Below are positions 26,397 to 35,359 of a DNA stretch of 64,000 bases, one piece after another. This DNA is from an uncultured Latescibacterota bacterium (GTDB lineage: Bacteria > Latescibacterota > UBA2968 > UBA8231), in assembly GCA_958295495.1 (NCBI GenBank), contig OY282352.1, positions 4,596,049-4,660,048 of the forward strand, in the 5' to 3' direction. The notes under the pieces were generated by a model. That model saw only the letters and a program-made list of their open reading frames with translations, had not been told where the DNA came from and did not search any database. The position numbers and the translations under genes were made by a program. How positions within the stretch are numbered: position 1 is the first letter of the stretch; every line of letters begins with the position of its first letter.

Positions 26397-27203
26397 ATGA
26401 GCAGTCGGTTTAATCATTACATAATGGAGCGAATCGATATCGGCGGTAAGCTGCTGTTGGCAGTTGCCAGTTTGGTAGTTAGCTCGTTCGTCATTGAAGT
26501 CTCTTTTTGGCTCTTCGCTCGGTCCGAGCGGATCTATCCCTTGGTCTATTACGAGACGAGTGATCCAAGCCTCGATCTGTGGTGCTACGACGAGCACTTT
26601 GCGGGTGTACCCGACTGGGATCTGCGGCGGGCACACCCGTTGGGGAAGTTGACCTATCTGGGCAATGCCAACCGCGATTCCACCCTCGCCAATCTATCGC
26701 CGCGCAAAGTACCCAATGCCATTGAGATGCGCCGCAACGAAGAACAACTGCGCGAGCGGCCGATGGCAGAGTTCGACGCGCAAAGGGCCAAAATTATCCT
26801 AGTAATCGGCGATTCCTTTGGCTTTGGTCAGGGGGTGCGGGTGGCGGAGCGCTTTTCAGATGTCTTGGAGAGCCGATTGAATCGGGAGCGCCCAGCCGAG
26901 CGCTATCGGCTCTTCAATGCCTGTGGGCCGGGCATGAATATCAAGCGGATCGCCAAGGCCATGGAGCGCTACGTCGAGTACTTTGCTCGGGTCGAGCGCG
27001 TCGTGTATGCGTTTACCCTAAACGATCCATTTAGGAGCGGGCGTCTGCTGGAGATGGAAAGGGAACTGGCCGATTTTATGCACTTGCGGTCTAATGCAGA
27101 GGCAGCCCAATTAGAGATTCGCGGCTTGTGGCCGTGCCGCGGCGGCGTGGTGTGCCCTCTGGCGGGGGGGCGGCTCAGTTGCGTGGAGCTCGGGGTTTGC
27201 TGA
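26397..27203 (+). CDS. SGNH/GDSL-like hydrolase, membrane-anchored, apparently C-terminally truncated
   Basis: 268 aa. An N-terminal TM helix at about 16-40 (GGKLLLAVASLVVSSFVIEVSFWLF, cytoplasm-to-outside anchor) is followed by block I VIGDSFGFGQGV with the nucleophile Ser, then FNACGPGMN and VVYAFTLNDP in the positions of the Gly and Asn blocks. The block V D-x-x-H pair is not present. The C-terminal 25 residues (PCRGGVVCPLAGGRLSC...) are Gly/Cys-rich and do not look like the family; a run of seven G (27164-27170) lies in this stretch. Truncation by frameshift or rearrangement is likely. Extracellular esterase or acetyltransferase-type activity is inferred. Confidence 0.6.
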   Translation: MSSRFNHYIMERIDIGGKLLLAVASLVVSSFVIEVSFWLFARSERIYPLVYYETSDPSLDLWCYDEHFAGVPDWDLRRAHPLGKLTYLGNANRDSTLANLSPRKVPNAIEMRRNEEQLRERPMAEFDAQRAKIILVIGDSFGFGQGVRVAERFSDVLESRLNRERPAERYRLFNACGPGMNIKRIAKAMERYVEYFARVERVVYAFTLNDPFRSGRLLEMERELADFMHLRSNAEAAQLEIRGLWPCRGGVVCPLAGGRLSCVELGVC

Positions 27204-27218
27204 GCGGCATCCTGCAAC

Positions 27219-28286
27219 CTAGCGCACCACTACTTGCCTCACTTTGACGCGGCGCGCCGTGCCCTCCGGCCCTTGGACGGTGAGGACGACCGTGTATCCC
27301 CCGGCTTCTTTGTACTGGTGTATGGGATGTTGTTCGGCCGAGGTAGTGCCATCGTCAAAATCCCACGACCAAGAGGTGATAGTGCCGTGGGAAAGGTCTT
27401 TGAAGGCCACTAATCTGCGCTCCATATCCACCACTTGGAATTCCCACTGCGCCTCGAGCGGCTGGCGCAAGCTGCTTGCGAGCGGCATGAGCCGAAAGGC
27501 GCACAAGTTCGAGGCGTCTGAGTCCATGCGGGTCTTGTGGGAAAGATTCCAGAAGCCCTCGTACGAACTGTTGTTCTCGTCGTAGTCGAGCACGGCCCAC
27601 GATAGTCCAATGAGGGCGTTTTCCACTAGCTTGGACACCACCGCTCGCTCGGGCCCCTCGTAGGGGGCATAGTCAAAAGGAGTGATCCAAAATTCGAGCA
27701 CCAGCCGGCCGCTTTCGCCTTCGGCAAAATCGTAGGAGTACGCGTGGTTGGCGTAGGGCAGCCGGCCGATCCACGGCTGGCAGCCCCAGATGAAAGCCCA
27801 GTCGCGGCCCGGTCCGGGCGGCGTGAAAATGTGGTAGTTCTGCGCGTGTACCCCCTTGAACGCAAAGTGGCTGTCCCACTCATCCAACTGGGGGTTGTAT
27901 ATGTTGGGACCGCCCGAGCGGTCCGCATCGACGGCGACTTCAAAAATATCGCCGCGACGGTAGTACATGTTCCAGTGGTCATCGCGGGCTTGGTAGAGGA
28001 AGTAGAGCCGGTTCAAACCATGGACCCAGCCCACCCGCACGGCGACCTCGAGGTCTTTTAGGTCGTGGTTGGTGCCCTTGCCTTGGACGGTTTCTGCCAG
28101 TTCCTCGGTTCCAATTACATAGGATTCGGGTACGATCTCCCAGTCGTCGGTGCGCCCATCAATGCGGGGTATCATAGTGGGGGGAAATTGGAAAATTGCA
28201 AACTCTTTGTCGGGGCGTTCAAGTGCTCGCACCGGGGCAATGGTCAACAAAGCCAGCCCTAGAAATCCAGCCAGATTTTGGTTCAT
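27219..28286 (-). CDS. Secreted CBM9-like/PKD-domain protein
   Basis: 355 aa starting MNQNLAGFLGLALLTIAPVRA (signal peptide). GGGAGG lies about 10 nt before the ATG, which favours this start over one 21 codons upstream. The N-terminal region resembles CBM9-type domains of exported proteins (PRIDGRTDDWEIVPESYVI, FLYQARDDHWNMYYRRGDIFEVAVDADRSGG split over about residues 45-130). The last 85 residues are a PKD domain (DLSHGTITSWSWDFDDGTTS, HQYKEAGGYTVVLTV). It probably binds polysaccharide. Divergent from the second importer operon. Confidence 0.75.
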   Translation of the reverse strand: MNQNLAGFLGLALLTIAPVRALERPDKEFAIFQFPPTMIPRIDGRTDDWEIVPESYVIGTEELAETVQGKGTNHDLKDLEVAVRVGWVHGLNRLYFLYQARDDHWNMYYRRGDIFEVAVDADRSGGPNIYNPQLDEWDSHFAFKGVHAQNYHIFTPPGPGRDWAFIWGCQPWIGRLPYANHAYSYDFAEGESGRLVLEFWITPFDYAPYEGPERAVVSKLVENALIGLSWAVLDYDENNSSYEGFWNLSHKTRMDSDASNLCAFRLMPLASSLRQPLEAQWEFQVVDMERRLVAFKDLSHGTITSWSWDFDDGTTSAEQHPIHQYKEAGGYTVVLTVQGPEGTARRVKVRQVVVR

Positions 28287-28478
28287 GTTGGAAAATCCTC
28301 CCAGAGGCGTTGGGATATTAAACGGAGACGCTCGCTGGTCCCAGCCCAATAACTCTTCCCGCGGCGGCTTGCTGTTGTGTGCTCCGCATTCTACCTATTT
28401 TGACTGCTGGCGAAAAATTGCACGACATCCAATTGCTAATCTACTGTTTGCAACTCACCCAAGCGAGAAAGTGCGTTT

Positions 28479-29750
28479 ATGACGCTCGCCAAATGCGCGG
28501 CTTGTTTAGCCTATCGTCGTCCCCTCTCCTCGTGGATATGGCTGGTCCTTGGGACCGTCTGGTCCGGCTGTGCGGACGTTCCCGGGGACGGAGACGCGAT
28601 TTTGAAAATCGTCTGGATGGGCCCCGAACTCGAGACCTACGGGATATGGAAAAAGGGGTTTGAGGCCGAACATCCCGGGGTGACCCTTGAACAGCAATAC
28701 GTTTCCTATGACCAGGGTCCGACGTTTTACAATACCATGATACAGGGCGACAACCTGCCCGATTTGGGCTTCCTCTTCATGGGCATGATACCCGAATATG
28801 CCGAGCGGGGCGTGCTGGAGCCGCTAGATGCTTTTATGACCGCGGCCGAACGCCAAGCGTGGATTGACGTCGCCCTGAGCGCGGGCGAGTACCAGGGAAA
28901 GACCTACGGGGTGCCGCTGGTGGGGGCCAACCGGACGCTCTACGTGCGCCGAGATTGGATGCAGGCGGGAGCAGAAGAAGCTCCGACGACGTGGGAAGGG
29001 GTCCGCGCGCTGGCGAATGCGCTCAACCAGCCGCCCGAGCGCTATGGATTTTGTATCGGCGCTGGCCGGCCGAAACACCTAATGCAGGATCAGATCGCAA
29101 TGATGTGGGGTTTTGGGGCCCACTTCTTCGACCGGGAGGGCAAGCTGGCGCTCAACAGCCCCCAAGCCATCGCCTATGTCGAGTTCCTGACCAACATGCA
29201 GCTTTTGGAGCAAGTCATGCCTCCGGGCATTCTAAATTTGAATGCCAACGAATGTTATGCCGAGATGGCCGCGGGCAAGGTGGGGATGTTGTTCAGCGGA
29301 CCGTGGCAGGACGGGATGTGCCGGGATGCGGGCATTGAATGCGAGCCCTTGATGATTCCAGATGGCGAGGAGCGGAAGATGTTGCTCATTGTCGATGTCT
29401 TAGGCATGTTTTCCACTTCGCAGCACAAAGATCTAGGGGCTGAATTTATGCGTTTTATCCAACGCTTGGAAAATCGCCAGTTGATCGATGTGGAAGTGGG
29501 GGGCGTGCCCATGACCAAAGACGTGGCCGACGATCCCTACTACCAGTCAGTCCCGATACGGAATTATCAGGCGCAGCTAAAGTTGCTGCGCTTGACGCCC
29601 CAACATCCAGAATGGACCAAAATTCAGGATGGATGGGGCGAGGCGATCCAGATGGTCTTGGCGGGTGCGGCGACCCCTGCCGCGGCACTCAACACCGTGC
29701 ATGACCGCTTGCTGCAAGAGCTGGAAAACCCGGCACTACCCATGCCTTGA
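28479..29750 (+). CDS. ABC transporter sugar-binding lipoprotein
   Basis: 423 aa, family 1 solute-binding protein. The N-terminal hydrophobic segment ends in a lipobox-like TVWSGC (Cys near residue 31). Family features include LKIVWMGPELETYGIWKKGF, DLGFLFMGMIPEYAERGVLEPLD (split), YGVPLVGANRTLYVRRDW, and AAGKVGMLFSGPWQ. No strong ribosome site precedes the ATG. First gene of a three-gene importer operon without an ATPase. Confidence 0.88.
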   Translation: MTLAKCAACLAYRRPLSSWIWLVLGTVWSGCADVPGDGDAILKIVWMGPELETYGIWKKGFEAEHPGVTLEQQYVSYDQGPTFYNTMIQGDNLPDLGFLFMGMIPEYAERGVLEPLDAFMTAAERQAWIDVALSAGEYQGKTYGVPLVGANRTLYVRRDWMQAGAEEAPTTWEGVRALANALNQPPERYGFCIGAGRPKHLMQDQIAMMWGFGAHFFDREGKLALNSPQAIAYVEFLTNMQLLEQVMPPGILNLNANECYAEMAAGKVGMLFSGPWQDGMCRDAGIECEPLMIPDGEERKMLLIVDVLGMFSTSQHKDLGAEFMRFIQRLENRQLIDVEVGGVPMTKDVADDPYYQSVPIRNYQAQLKLLRLTPQHPEWTKIQDGWGEAIQMVLAGAATPAAALNTVHDRLLQELENPALPMP

Positions 29751-29777
29751 GATACTATTTTCTCGCGGGAAATTATC

Positions 29778-30644
29778 GTGGAAAGAGAGAAACGCCGGTT
29801 GGCCTATTTTTACATCGCGCCAGCCGCCCTCTGGCTGCTGCTGTTCATGGGATTTCCCATGGTCGAAATCCTCAAAACCAGCCTCTACCACACTTCCTAC
29901 AAAGGGGCGGTCTTTGTGGGCGTGCAGAACTATACGGACCTCGTCGGGGACGATGTTTTTCTGCTGGTGCTCAAAAACACGGCCGTGTGGACACTGCTCG
30001 CCGTATTGATGAATGTGGGAGCGGGCTTGGGTGCCGCCCTGTTGTTGAGCCGCAGCACGATCGTCTGCGAATTGATTCGCAGCTCGTTGATCCTCGCTTG
30101 GGCCACGCCGCTGGTAGTGGCGGCCATTGCTTGGAAGTGGATGTACAACGGCGAGTACGGACACCTCAACGCGTTGTTGCTGTCTCTGCACATCGTCGAT
30201 CATCCCGTTCAGTGGTTGACGAGTGCTTCGACGGCGTTTGGCGGTGCCCTGTTCGCCCGACTGTGGACGGCGTTGCCGTTTACCACCTTTGCCTTCCTCT
30301 CGGCCTTGCAGTCCATTCCCATCCACCTGTACGAGGCCGCCATTATAGACGGGACTACGGCATGGCAGAAGTTTTGCTACATCACCGCCCCCTTGCTCCG
30401 TCCCGTCGCGCTGGCGGTTTTGTTGATCAGTTTCATCTGGTCCTTCAACAGTTTTGTCTTTATCTATGTGATCACCGGAGGTGGGCCGGCCAACCAGACC
30501 CAAATCGTGGTCACCGAAATTTTTCGCCGCGCCTTTGGCTACTTCAACTTTGGCCAGGCCAGCAGCATGGCCTTTTTGGCTTTCTTGCTGCTGGTCGCCG
30601 TCAGCTTCCTCCAGTGGCGTCTCTTCTACCGGGAAGAGACCTAG
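29778..30644 (+). CDS. ABC sugar transporter permease (MalF type)
   Basis: 288 aa from GTG 29778. Six TM helices (FYIAPAALWLLLFMGFPMV, and others) and the EAA loop SIPIHLYEAAIIDGTTAWQKFCYITAPL. The motif ITGGGPANQTQ is typical of MalF/UgpA permeases. It lies 27 bp after the binding-protein gene and 2 bp before the second permease. Confidence 0.9.
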   Translation: MEREKRRLAYFYIAPAALWLLLFMGFPMVEILKTSLYHTSYKGAVFVGVQNYTDLVGDDVFLLVLKNTAVWTLLAVLMNVGAGLGAALLLSRSTIVCELIRSSLILAWATPLVVAAIAWKWMYNGEYGHLNALLLSLHIVDHPVQWLTSASTAFGGALFARLWTALPFTTFAFLSALQSIPIHLYEAAIIDGTTAWQKFCYITAPLLRPVALAVLLISFIWSFNSFVFIYVITGGGPANQTQIVVTEIFRRAFGYFNFGQASSMAFLAFLLLVAVSFLQWRLFYREET

Positions 30645-30646
30645 CC

Positions 30647-31465
30647 GTGCCCGTCGCGCTGCTGCGAGCTACGCTTCTGGCGGGGGTTGCCCTCTTCGCC
30701 CTCTTGCCGTTGTTGGTCGTCGTCGGCACCTCGTTAAAGACGATGGGGGAAGTATTTCACGCGCCGGCAACGCTGATCCCCCGCGTGGTTGTATGGCACA
30801 ACTACGTGGATATTTTCGTCCGCATTCCAATGGCGCGGCACCTGTTGAACAGTCTGTTCATCGCCTTGGCCGCGGTATTTTTCAACATCCTCGTGGCGGC
30901 CCCGGCGGCCTATGCGATGGCGCGTAGCAAATTTCGCGGGCGTGGTCTATTCGGCATGGGCATCCTCGTGGCGCAGATGTTTTCGCCTGTGATTGTCCTC
31001 ATCCCCTTGTTTGAGATGATGAAAACCCTGCAACTTTTGGATACGTACACGGCCTTGATCTTGGTGAATACGGCGATTACCCTGCCGTTTTCCATCTGGA
31101 TGTTGAGAGGGTTTTTCAAGAACATCCCCGAGGAATTGGAGGATGCCGCCATGATTGACGGCCTCTCGAGGACGGGGATGATCTTCAGAATTGCCCTGCC
31201 GCTAACGGCCCCCGGGCTGACGACTACGGCCATTTTTACCTTTGTCAGCGCTTGGAACGAATTCATCTTTGCGCTAGTGCTGGTTTCCAAACGGACCATG
31301 CAGCCGATTACCATGGCGCTCTACGCTTGGGAAAAAAACAACGTGGTGGAATGGAATTATTTGATGGCCACCGCAGTGGTGGCGACTATCCCTACGGTCT
31401 TGCTGTTCCTGTTGGTCCGAAAGCGGCTGACGGCCGGTTTGATGTCGGGTGCCGTTACGGCGTAA
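30647..31465 (+). CDS. ABC sugar transporter permease (MalG type)
   Basis: 272 aa from GTG 30647 (VPVALLRATLLAGVALFALLP), two bases after the previous stop. VVVGTSLKTMGEVF is the usual MalG-type N-terminal region; the EAA loop reads KNIPEELEDAAMIDGLSRTG (the second residues are changed from EAA to EDAA); SAWNEFIFALVL is conserved. No ATPase gene follows, so the importer must use an ATPase encoded elsewhere. Confidence 0.9.
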   Translation: MPVALLRATLLAGVALFALLPLLVVVGTSLKTMGEVFHAPATLIPRVVVWHNYVDIFVRIPMARHLLNSLFIALAAVFFNILVAAPAAYAMARSKFRGRGLFGMGILVAQMFSPVIVLIPLFEMMKTLQLLDTYTALILVNTAITLPFSIWMLRGFFKNIPEELEDAAMIDGLSRTGMIFRIALPLTAPGLTTTAIFTFVSAWNEFIFALVLVSKRTMQPITMALYAWEKNNVVEWNYLMATAVVATIPTVLLFLLVRKRLTAGLMSGAVTA

Positions 31466-31502
31466 GGCACGGCTTGGTACACCCACCTTAGGAGGACGTA
31501 GT

Positions 31503-33398
31503 ATGACTGTTGCAAGGGATGAGCGGCTGGACGCAGCCAAAAACGTTAATACGCCGTGGGCCTTGCGCCGCTATCGGACGCTGGAAGAGTGGGAACAGCG
31601 GGCGGCGGCGATCCGCCGGCACATTCTCGTTTGCGCGGGCTTGTGGCCGCTGCCGGACGAGACGCCGCTCAAGGCGCAGATTTTTGGGCGGATTGAGCGG
31701 GAGGGCTATGGGGTGGAAAAGGTCTTTTTCGAGAGCCTGCCCGGCTTCTTTGTCTGTGGCAATTTGTACCGGCCGCTAAGTGAGGGGCCGGTTGCCGCTA
31801 TTGCCTGTCCGCACGGCCACTGGGAGCGGGGGCGTCTCGAAAACACTGAGCGGGGGTCGATTGCCGGCCGCTGCATCAACTTTGCGCGGCAGGGCATGGT
31901 GGCCTTTTCGTACGACATGGTCGGGTACAACGACAGCGACCAATTGGTGCATCGGGAGATTGGGGGGCGGCGCGAGGCCCTGTGGGGAATCGGCGCGCTG
32001 AGCTTGCAATTGTGGAACAGCATTCGGGTGGTTGACTTCCTCGCAGCGCTGGCGGATGTGGATGCCGAGCGCATTGGCTGCACGGGCGCGTCCGGTGGGG
32101 GGACGCAGACCTTTTTGCTGATGGCGGTTGATGAGCGGATCAAGGCAGCAGCGCCCGTCAACATGGTCTCGGCCTTTATGCAGGGCGGCTGTCGCTGCGA
32201 GAATCAGGGCCACTTGCGGCTGGACATCAACAATGTGGAAATCGCGAGCTGCATGGCGCCGAGGCCCTTGCTGCTGGTGTCGTGTAGCGGCGACTGGACG
32301 GCGAACACGCCGGAGGTTGAGTTCCCGGCGGTGCGGGCGATCTACGGCCTCTACGGGGCGCAAAACAAGGTGCGCGAGGTGCAAATAGACGCCCCGCACA
32401 ACTACAACCAGCCGAGCCGCGAGGCGGTGTACGCGTTTTTCAAACGCCACCTGCTCGGCGGGCGCGGCAGGGTCGCCGAGCAGGCGTTTGCCGTGGAGCA
32501 GGACGAGGATTTGCTGGTGTTCAGCCGGCGCGAAAAACCGGCCCATGCACTCGACGCGCAAGGGGTCTTTGCGGCCGTGATCGCCCGCAGCGAGAAGCGG
32601 TTGGCAGCGCGATTGGGGTGCTTCCAGCGGCAGACGCGCCCGGCGTTGGCGAGTCTGCTCGGGGTGGATGCCGCGCCTCAAGTAGTGGTCGAGAGCTTGG
32701 GCTTTCGCCGGGAGGCGGGCTATGTGGCCGAGGAACTGGTCTTGGGGCGCGTGGGCCGAGGGGAGCGGGTGCGGGCGGTGCTTTTTCTTCCGCGTGGTCC
32801 CCAAGGCAAGGTGCCAGCAACGCTAATTGCCGATGTGCATTGGGCGGACGGGGTGCCGGGTGCGCTGGCGCAGGGCCTGTTGCAGATAGGGCAGGCCGTG
32901 CTGGTCGTCGCTCCTTTCCTGACCGCTGGCGCAGCGCGGGAAGGGCACGACGAGGCGGATCCCCTGTACCACACGTACAATCAGGCGACGATGGCCTGCC
33001 GGGTGCAGGACATCCTCACGGGTCTGGCCTATCTGGACCAGCACCTGCGCGTGGGCAAGCGCCACCTCGTCGGTCAGGGCGAGGCCGGCGTTTGGTGCCT
33101 ATTTGCGCGGGCGTTGGCCAGTGGCGTCGGCAGCACCGCGGTGGACTGGGGTGGTCGCGATCTGGGAGACGACCAAGCGTGGAGCGGAGCGCTTTTCGCG
33201 CCGGGGATTCGCGCCTTGGGCGATGTGCGGACGGCCTTGGCGTTGTGCGCCCCGGGGCGGCTGTTGGTACATGGGGGAGGGGGTCATTTCCCACAGCGCG
33301 TCGTTAGGCGATGCTATGGTGCGGCGGGTATGGGAACACGGCTCGTGGTTGAGGAGGGGCGGTTGGGTGCGGATAGGATTGTCGAGTGGATTAACTAG
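31503..33398 (+). CDS. Tandem alpha/beta hydrolase (acetyl xylan esterase-like)
   Basis: 631 aa with TAGGAGGA before the ATG. The first alpha/beta-hydrolase unit (about 1-330) has the nucleophile elbow GCTGASGGGTQT, an acid in VSCSGDWTANTPEVEFP and a His in DAPHNYNQPS, as in AXE1/abhydrolase_7-type carbohydrate esterases. A second, diverged unit (about 400-631) keeps the fold (KVPATLIADVHWADG, HLVGQGEAGVWCLF with G-x-G-x-A-G, so the serine is lost) and is probably non-catalytic. No signal peptide was seen. It follows the second importer by 37 bp, so it may act on imported acetylated or esterified sugars. Confidence 0.82.
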   Translation: MTVARDERLDAAKNVNTPWALRRYRTLEEWEQRAAAIRRHILVCAGLWPLPDETPLKAQIFGRIEREGYGVEKVFFESLPGFFVCGNLYRPLSEGPVAAIACPHGHWERGRLENTERGSIAGRCINFARQGMVAFSYDMVGYNDSDQLVHREIGGRREALWGIGALSLQLWNSIRVVDFLAALADVDAERIGCTGASGGGTQTFLLMAVDERIKAAAPVNMVSAFMQGGCRCENQGHLRLDINNVEIASCMAPRPLLLVSCSGDWTANTPEVEFPAVRAIYGLYGAQNKVREVQIDAPHNYNQPSREAVYAFFKRHLLGGRGRVAEQAFAVEQDEDLLVFSRREKPAHALDAQGVFAAVIARSEKRLAARLGCFQRQTRPALASLLGVDAAPQVVVESLGFRREAGYVAEELVLGRVGRGERVRAVLFLPRGPQGKVPATLIADVHWADGVPGALAQGLLQIGQAVLVVAPFLTAGAAREGHDEADPLYHTYNQATMACRVQDILTGLAYLDQHLRVGKRHLVGQGEAGVWCLFARALASGVGSTAVDWGGRDLGDDQAWSGALFAPGIRALGDVRTALALCAPGRLLVHGGGGHFPQRVVRRCYGAAGMGTRLVVEEGRLGADRIVEWIN

Positions 33399-33409
33399 CG
33401 CGGAGGCCG

Positions 33410-33465
33410 ACTTGTCCACTGCACAAGTTGAGGGACATGTACAATGACTTATCGACTGCACAAGT
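33410..33465. promoter_or_regulatory. Paired 19-bp dyads ACTTGT-N7-ACAAGT upstream of Gfo/Idh gene
   Basis: Site 1 at 33410-33428 (ACTTGT-CCACTGC-ACAAGT) is a perfect dyad. Site 2 at 33447-33465 (ACTTAT-CGACTGC-ACAAGT) has one mismatch. Their starts are 37 bp apart, and the pair lies 91-146 bp before the gene at 33556. The same dyad appears as a pair upstream of the pglX-like gene at 40550-40604. Operator function is inferred from symmetry and pairing. Confidence 0.45.
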
Positions 33466-33555
33466 TCCTCTTTTGACAGAGTCATCTGCAATCCACTGGA
33501 GAATCATCGACTCATACCGCGACCAAATCGGAAACCACCAACAAAGGAAGCCGAC

Positions 33556-34614
33556 ATGGCAGAAAAGTACCGAGTGGGCATTATCGGCTGCGGCAGCATC
33601 GCCAACTACCATATACAAGGCTGGAACGGGGTGGACCAAGTCGAGGTCGTGGCGCTGGCCGATCCGGTGGCTGCGGCGCGGGAGGAATTCGGCGAGCGGC
33701 ATGGGATCGCCGAGCGCTATGAGGATTTCCGCCAGATGCTCGACGCGGAAGCACTCGACATAGTCTCGATCTGCACTTGGCACAAGCTGCACGCGCCCAT
33801 GGCGATTGCCGCCTGTGCGCGCAAGCCCAAAGCCGTGCTGTGCGAAAAGCCCATGGCGACTAGTTTGGGCGAGTGCGACGCCATGCTAATCGCCGCCCAG
33901 CGCAACCGCGTCAAGCTGGCCATTGCCCACCAACGCCGCTTCAATCCGGCGTGGACCTTGGCCAAGGAACTGGTCGCAGCAGGGGCCATCGGCGCGGTGC
34001 GGCAGGTCAGCGCGCGCGGCGGACAGGGCTTGCTCAACGACTGCTCGCACCTGTTGGACATGATGCGCTACGTGATGGGCGATCCGCAGGCGGTGTGGGT
34101 GATGGGCAATATCGAGCGCAAGACCGAGCGCTTTGAGCGCGACATCCCCATTGAGGATCGCAGTCTGTGCGTGGTGCAATTCGACAACCGGGCCATCGGC
34201 CAGCTTTTGCAGGAGTTGGCCGGCCCCAATTACCAAGGCGGGGTTTTCTACGGCTCGGAGGGCATAATTGAACTCGACGAGCGCAAGGTGCGGCTGCTCA
34301 ACAGCAAGACCGGCACTTGGGAGGAGCGTCCAGGCGAGGGCGAGGACCCCAGCGTTGGACAGCAGCGCGAGATCGTAGAGTGGATCGAAGGCCGGGTCGA
34401 GCATCGCGGCCAAGCGGAGAACGGCCGGGCGGCGGTGGAGATCATCATGGCCACGTACGAGTCGGCGCGGCTCCACGAGGTGACCGCGCTGCCCTTGCGG
34501 ACGATGGCCTCGCCGCTGGAGGTGATGCTCGAGGCCGGGGCCTTGCCGGTCGAGCGTCCGGGCCGCTACGACATCCGCGCCATGCTGCTGCGCGGCGAGG
34601 CCATGCGGCCTTAG
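33556..34614 (+). CDS. Gfo/Idh/MocA-family oxidoreductase
   Basis: 352 aa. The N-terminal Rossmann motif is VGIIGCGSIANYHIQGW; EKPMATSLGEC carries the conserved lysine; the C-terminal domain has NDCSHLLDMMRYVMGDP in place of the G-x-H-x-x-D signature. Sugar dehydrogenase-type; substrate unknown. The last 62 or so codons lie inside the 283-bp repeat (34406-34688), and a second copy of that 3' end without the rest of the gene is found at 48325-48533. The gene is therefore the left neighbour of the defence-island insertion and remains intact. Confidence 0.88.
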   Translation: MAEKYRVGIIGCGSIANYHIQGWNGVDQVEVVALADPVAAAREEFGERHGIAERYEDFRQMLDAEALDIVSICTWHKLHAPMAIAACARKPKAVLCEKPMATSLGECDAMLIAAQRNRVKLAIAHQRRFNPAWTLAKELVAAGAIGAVRQVSARGGQGLLNDCSHLLDMMRYVMGDPQAVWVMGNIERKTERFERDIPIEDRSLCVVQFDNRAIGQLLQELAGPNYQGGVFYGSEGIIELDERKVRLLNSKTGTWEERPGEGEDPSVGQQREIVEWIEGRVEHRGQAENGRAAVEIIMATYESARLHEVTALPLRTMASPLEVMLEAGALPVERPGRYDIRAMLLRGEAMRP

Positions 34615-34688
34615 GACCAGACAAAAATTTCCGGTTTGTGCGCCGACATGGCGAAGAAGCAGGCCAGCACGACGCGGCGGCGTTGGCG
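34406..34688. repeat. 283-bp direct repeat, left copy, bordering the defence island
   Basis: Matches 48325-48607 at a constant offset of 13,919 bp. Only a few mismatches are visible, all near the left end (positions 34418-34422). It contains the 3' end of the Gfo/Idh gene (to the stop at 34614) and, antisense, the last 25 codons of the oxygenase whose complete copy is at 48530-49378. The two repeats thus bracket the island as a duplicated target or homology segment. Confidence 0.9.
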
Positions 34689-34800
34689 TTGTGTGCGCCG
34701 GGGCGGCTGTTGGTACATGGGGCCATTTCCCTGAGCGCGGCGCTGGGCGATATTAGTGTGCAGCGGGCAAGGAGGCGTAGCTTGTGGTTGAGGCTGAGAG
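34683..34800 (+). pseudogene. Remnant of an alpha/beta-hydrolase 3' end
   Basis: This stretch resembles 33237-33357, the 3' end of the tandem hydrolase gene (shared run GCGGCTGTTGGTACATGGGG and several flanking blocks), but with substitutions and small deletions, so it is from a diverged paralogue. It begins inside the last 6 bp of the left repeat (TTGGCG), a microhomology-like join, and ends just before brxF. It is non-functional. Confidence 0.6.
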
Positions 34801-34848
34801 GCTGAGCACACCACAGGCGGCAGACTTGAAACCCACAGGAGAAGCGTG

Positions 34849-35325
34849 ATGGCGGACTCTCTTGCCGATCAGATCGTGCGAAAGGTCGGACCGGCCTCCG
34901 GTCTTTATAATCGGCTGGTATTGGTCGTCGCACCGGTAGGCGCAGGCAAAACTACTGCGTTGCAGGATGTGCGGAATCGCACTGGTGCGCCCTTGGTGAA
35001 TGTCAACCTCGAGCTTTCTCTCCGGATGCTGGAGTTGACCAAGCACCAACGGGCCTTGCAGCTACTGCCTCTTCTTCGGGAAATCGTCGGCAATGGCGGC
35101 GACGAGACGATCCTACTCGACAACATCGAAGTCATATTCGACATTAGCTTGCAACAGGATCCGCTTCGGCTGCTCCAGGGACTCTCTCGCAATAAGACTG
35201 TGGTGGCCGCATGGAACGGCATCATCGTTGAAGATTCTTTGACCTATGCCGCTCCGGAGTACCCGGAGTACAGACACTATCTGATACGTGATTTCCTGGT
35301 AGTAAGCCCAGAGATGACGATATGA
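34849..35325 (+). CDS. brxF: BREX-3-type P-loop protein BrxF
   Basis: 158 aa. Small P-loop ATPase: Walker A VAPVGAGKTT (about 27-36) and Walker B-like ETILLDNIEVIFD (about 85-97). The start is ATG 34849, with AGGAG 7 nt upstream (a GTG one codon earlier is an alternative). BrxF is the short first gene of BREX type 3 loci; size, motif spacing and the following DUF6079 gene agree. BREX restricts phage DNA while methylating the host. The first gene of the island, immediately after the hydrolase remnant. Confidence 0.75.
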   Translation: MADSLADQIVRKVGPASGLYNRLVLVVAPVGAGKTTALQDVRNRTGAPLVNVNLELSLRMLELTKHQRALQLLPLLREIVGNGGDETILLDNIEVIFDISLQQDPLRLLQGLSRNKTVVAAWNGIIVEDSLTYAAPEYPEYRHYLIRDFLVVSPEMTI

Positions 35326-35359
35326 AACCAACAGATTTCACTGCAAGAGAGCAGATGCG

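Noticed and set aside
29747..31465. 572-codon open frame covering both permease genes
   Set aside because: Its first part is a shifted frame of the first permease (29778-30644); only the part from GTG 30647 is a real permease. No fusion protein.
31776..32804. 342-codon minus-strand open frame opposite the tandem hydrolase
   Set aside because: GC-rich antisense shadow; the plus-strand hydrolase motifs are unambiguous.
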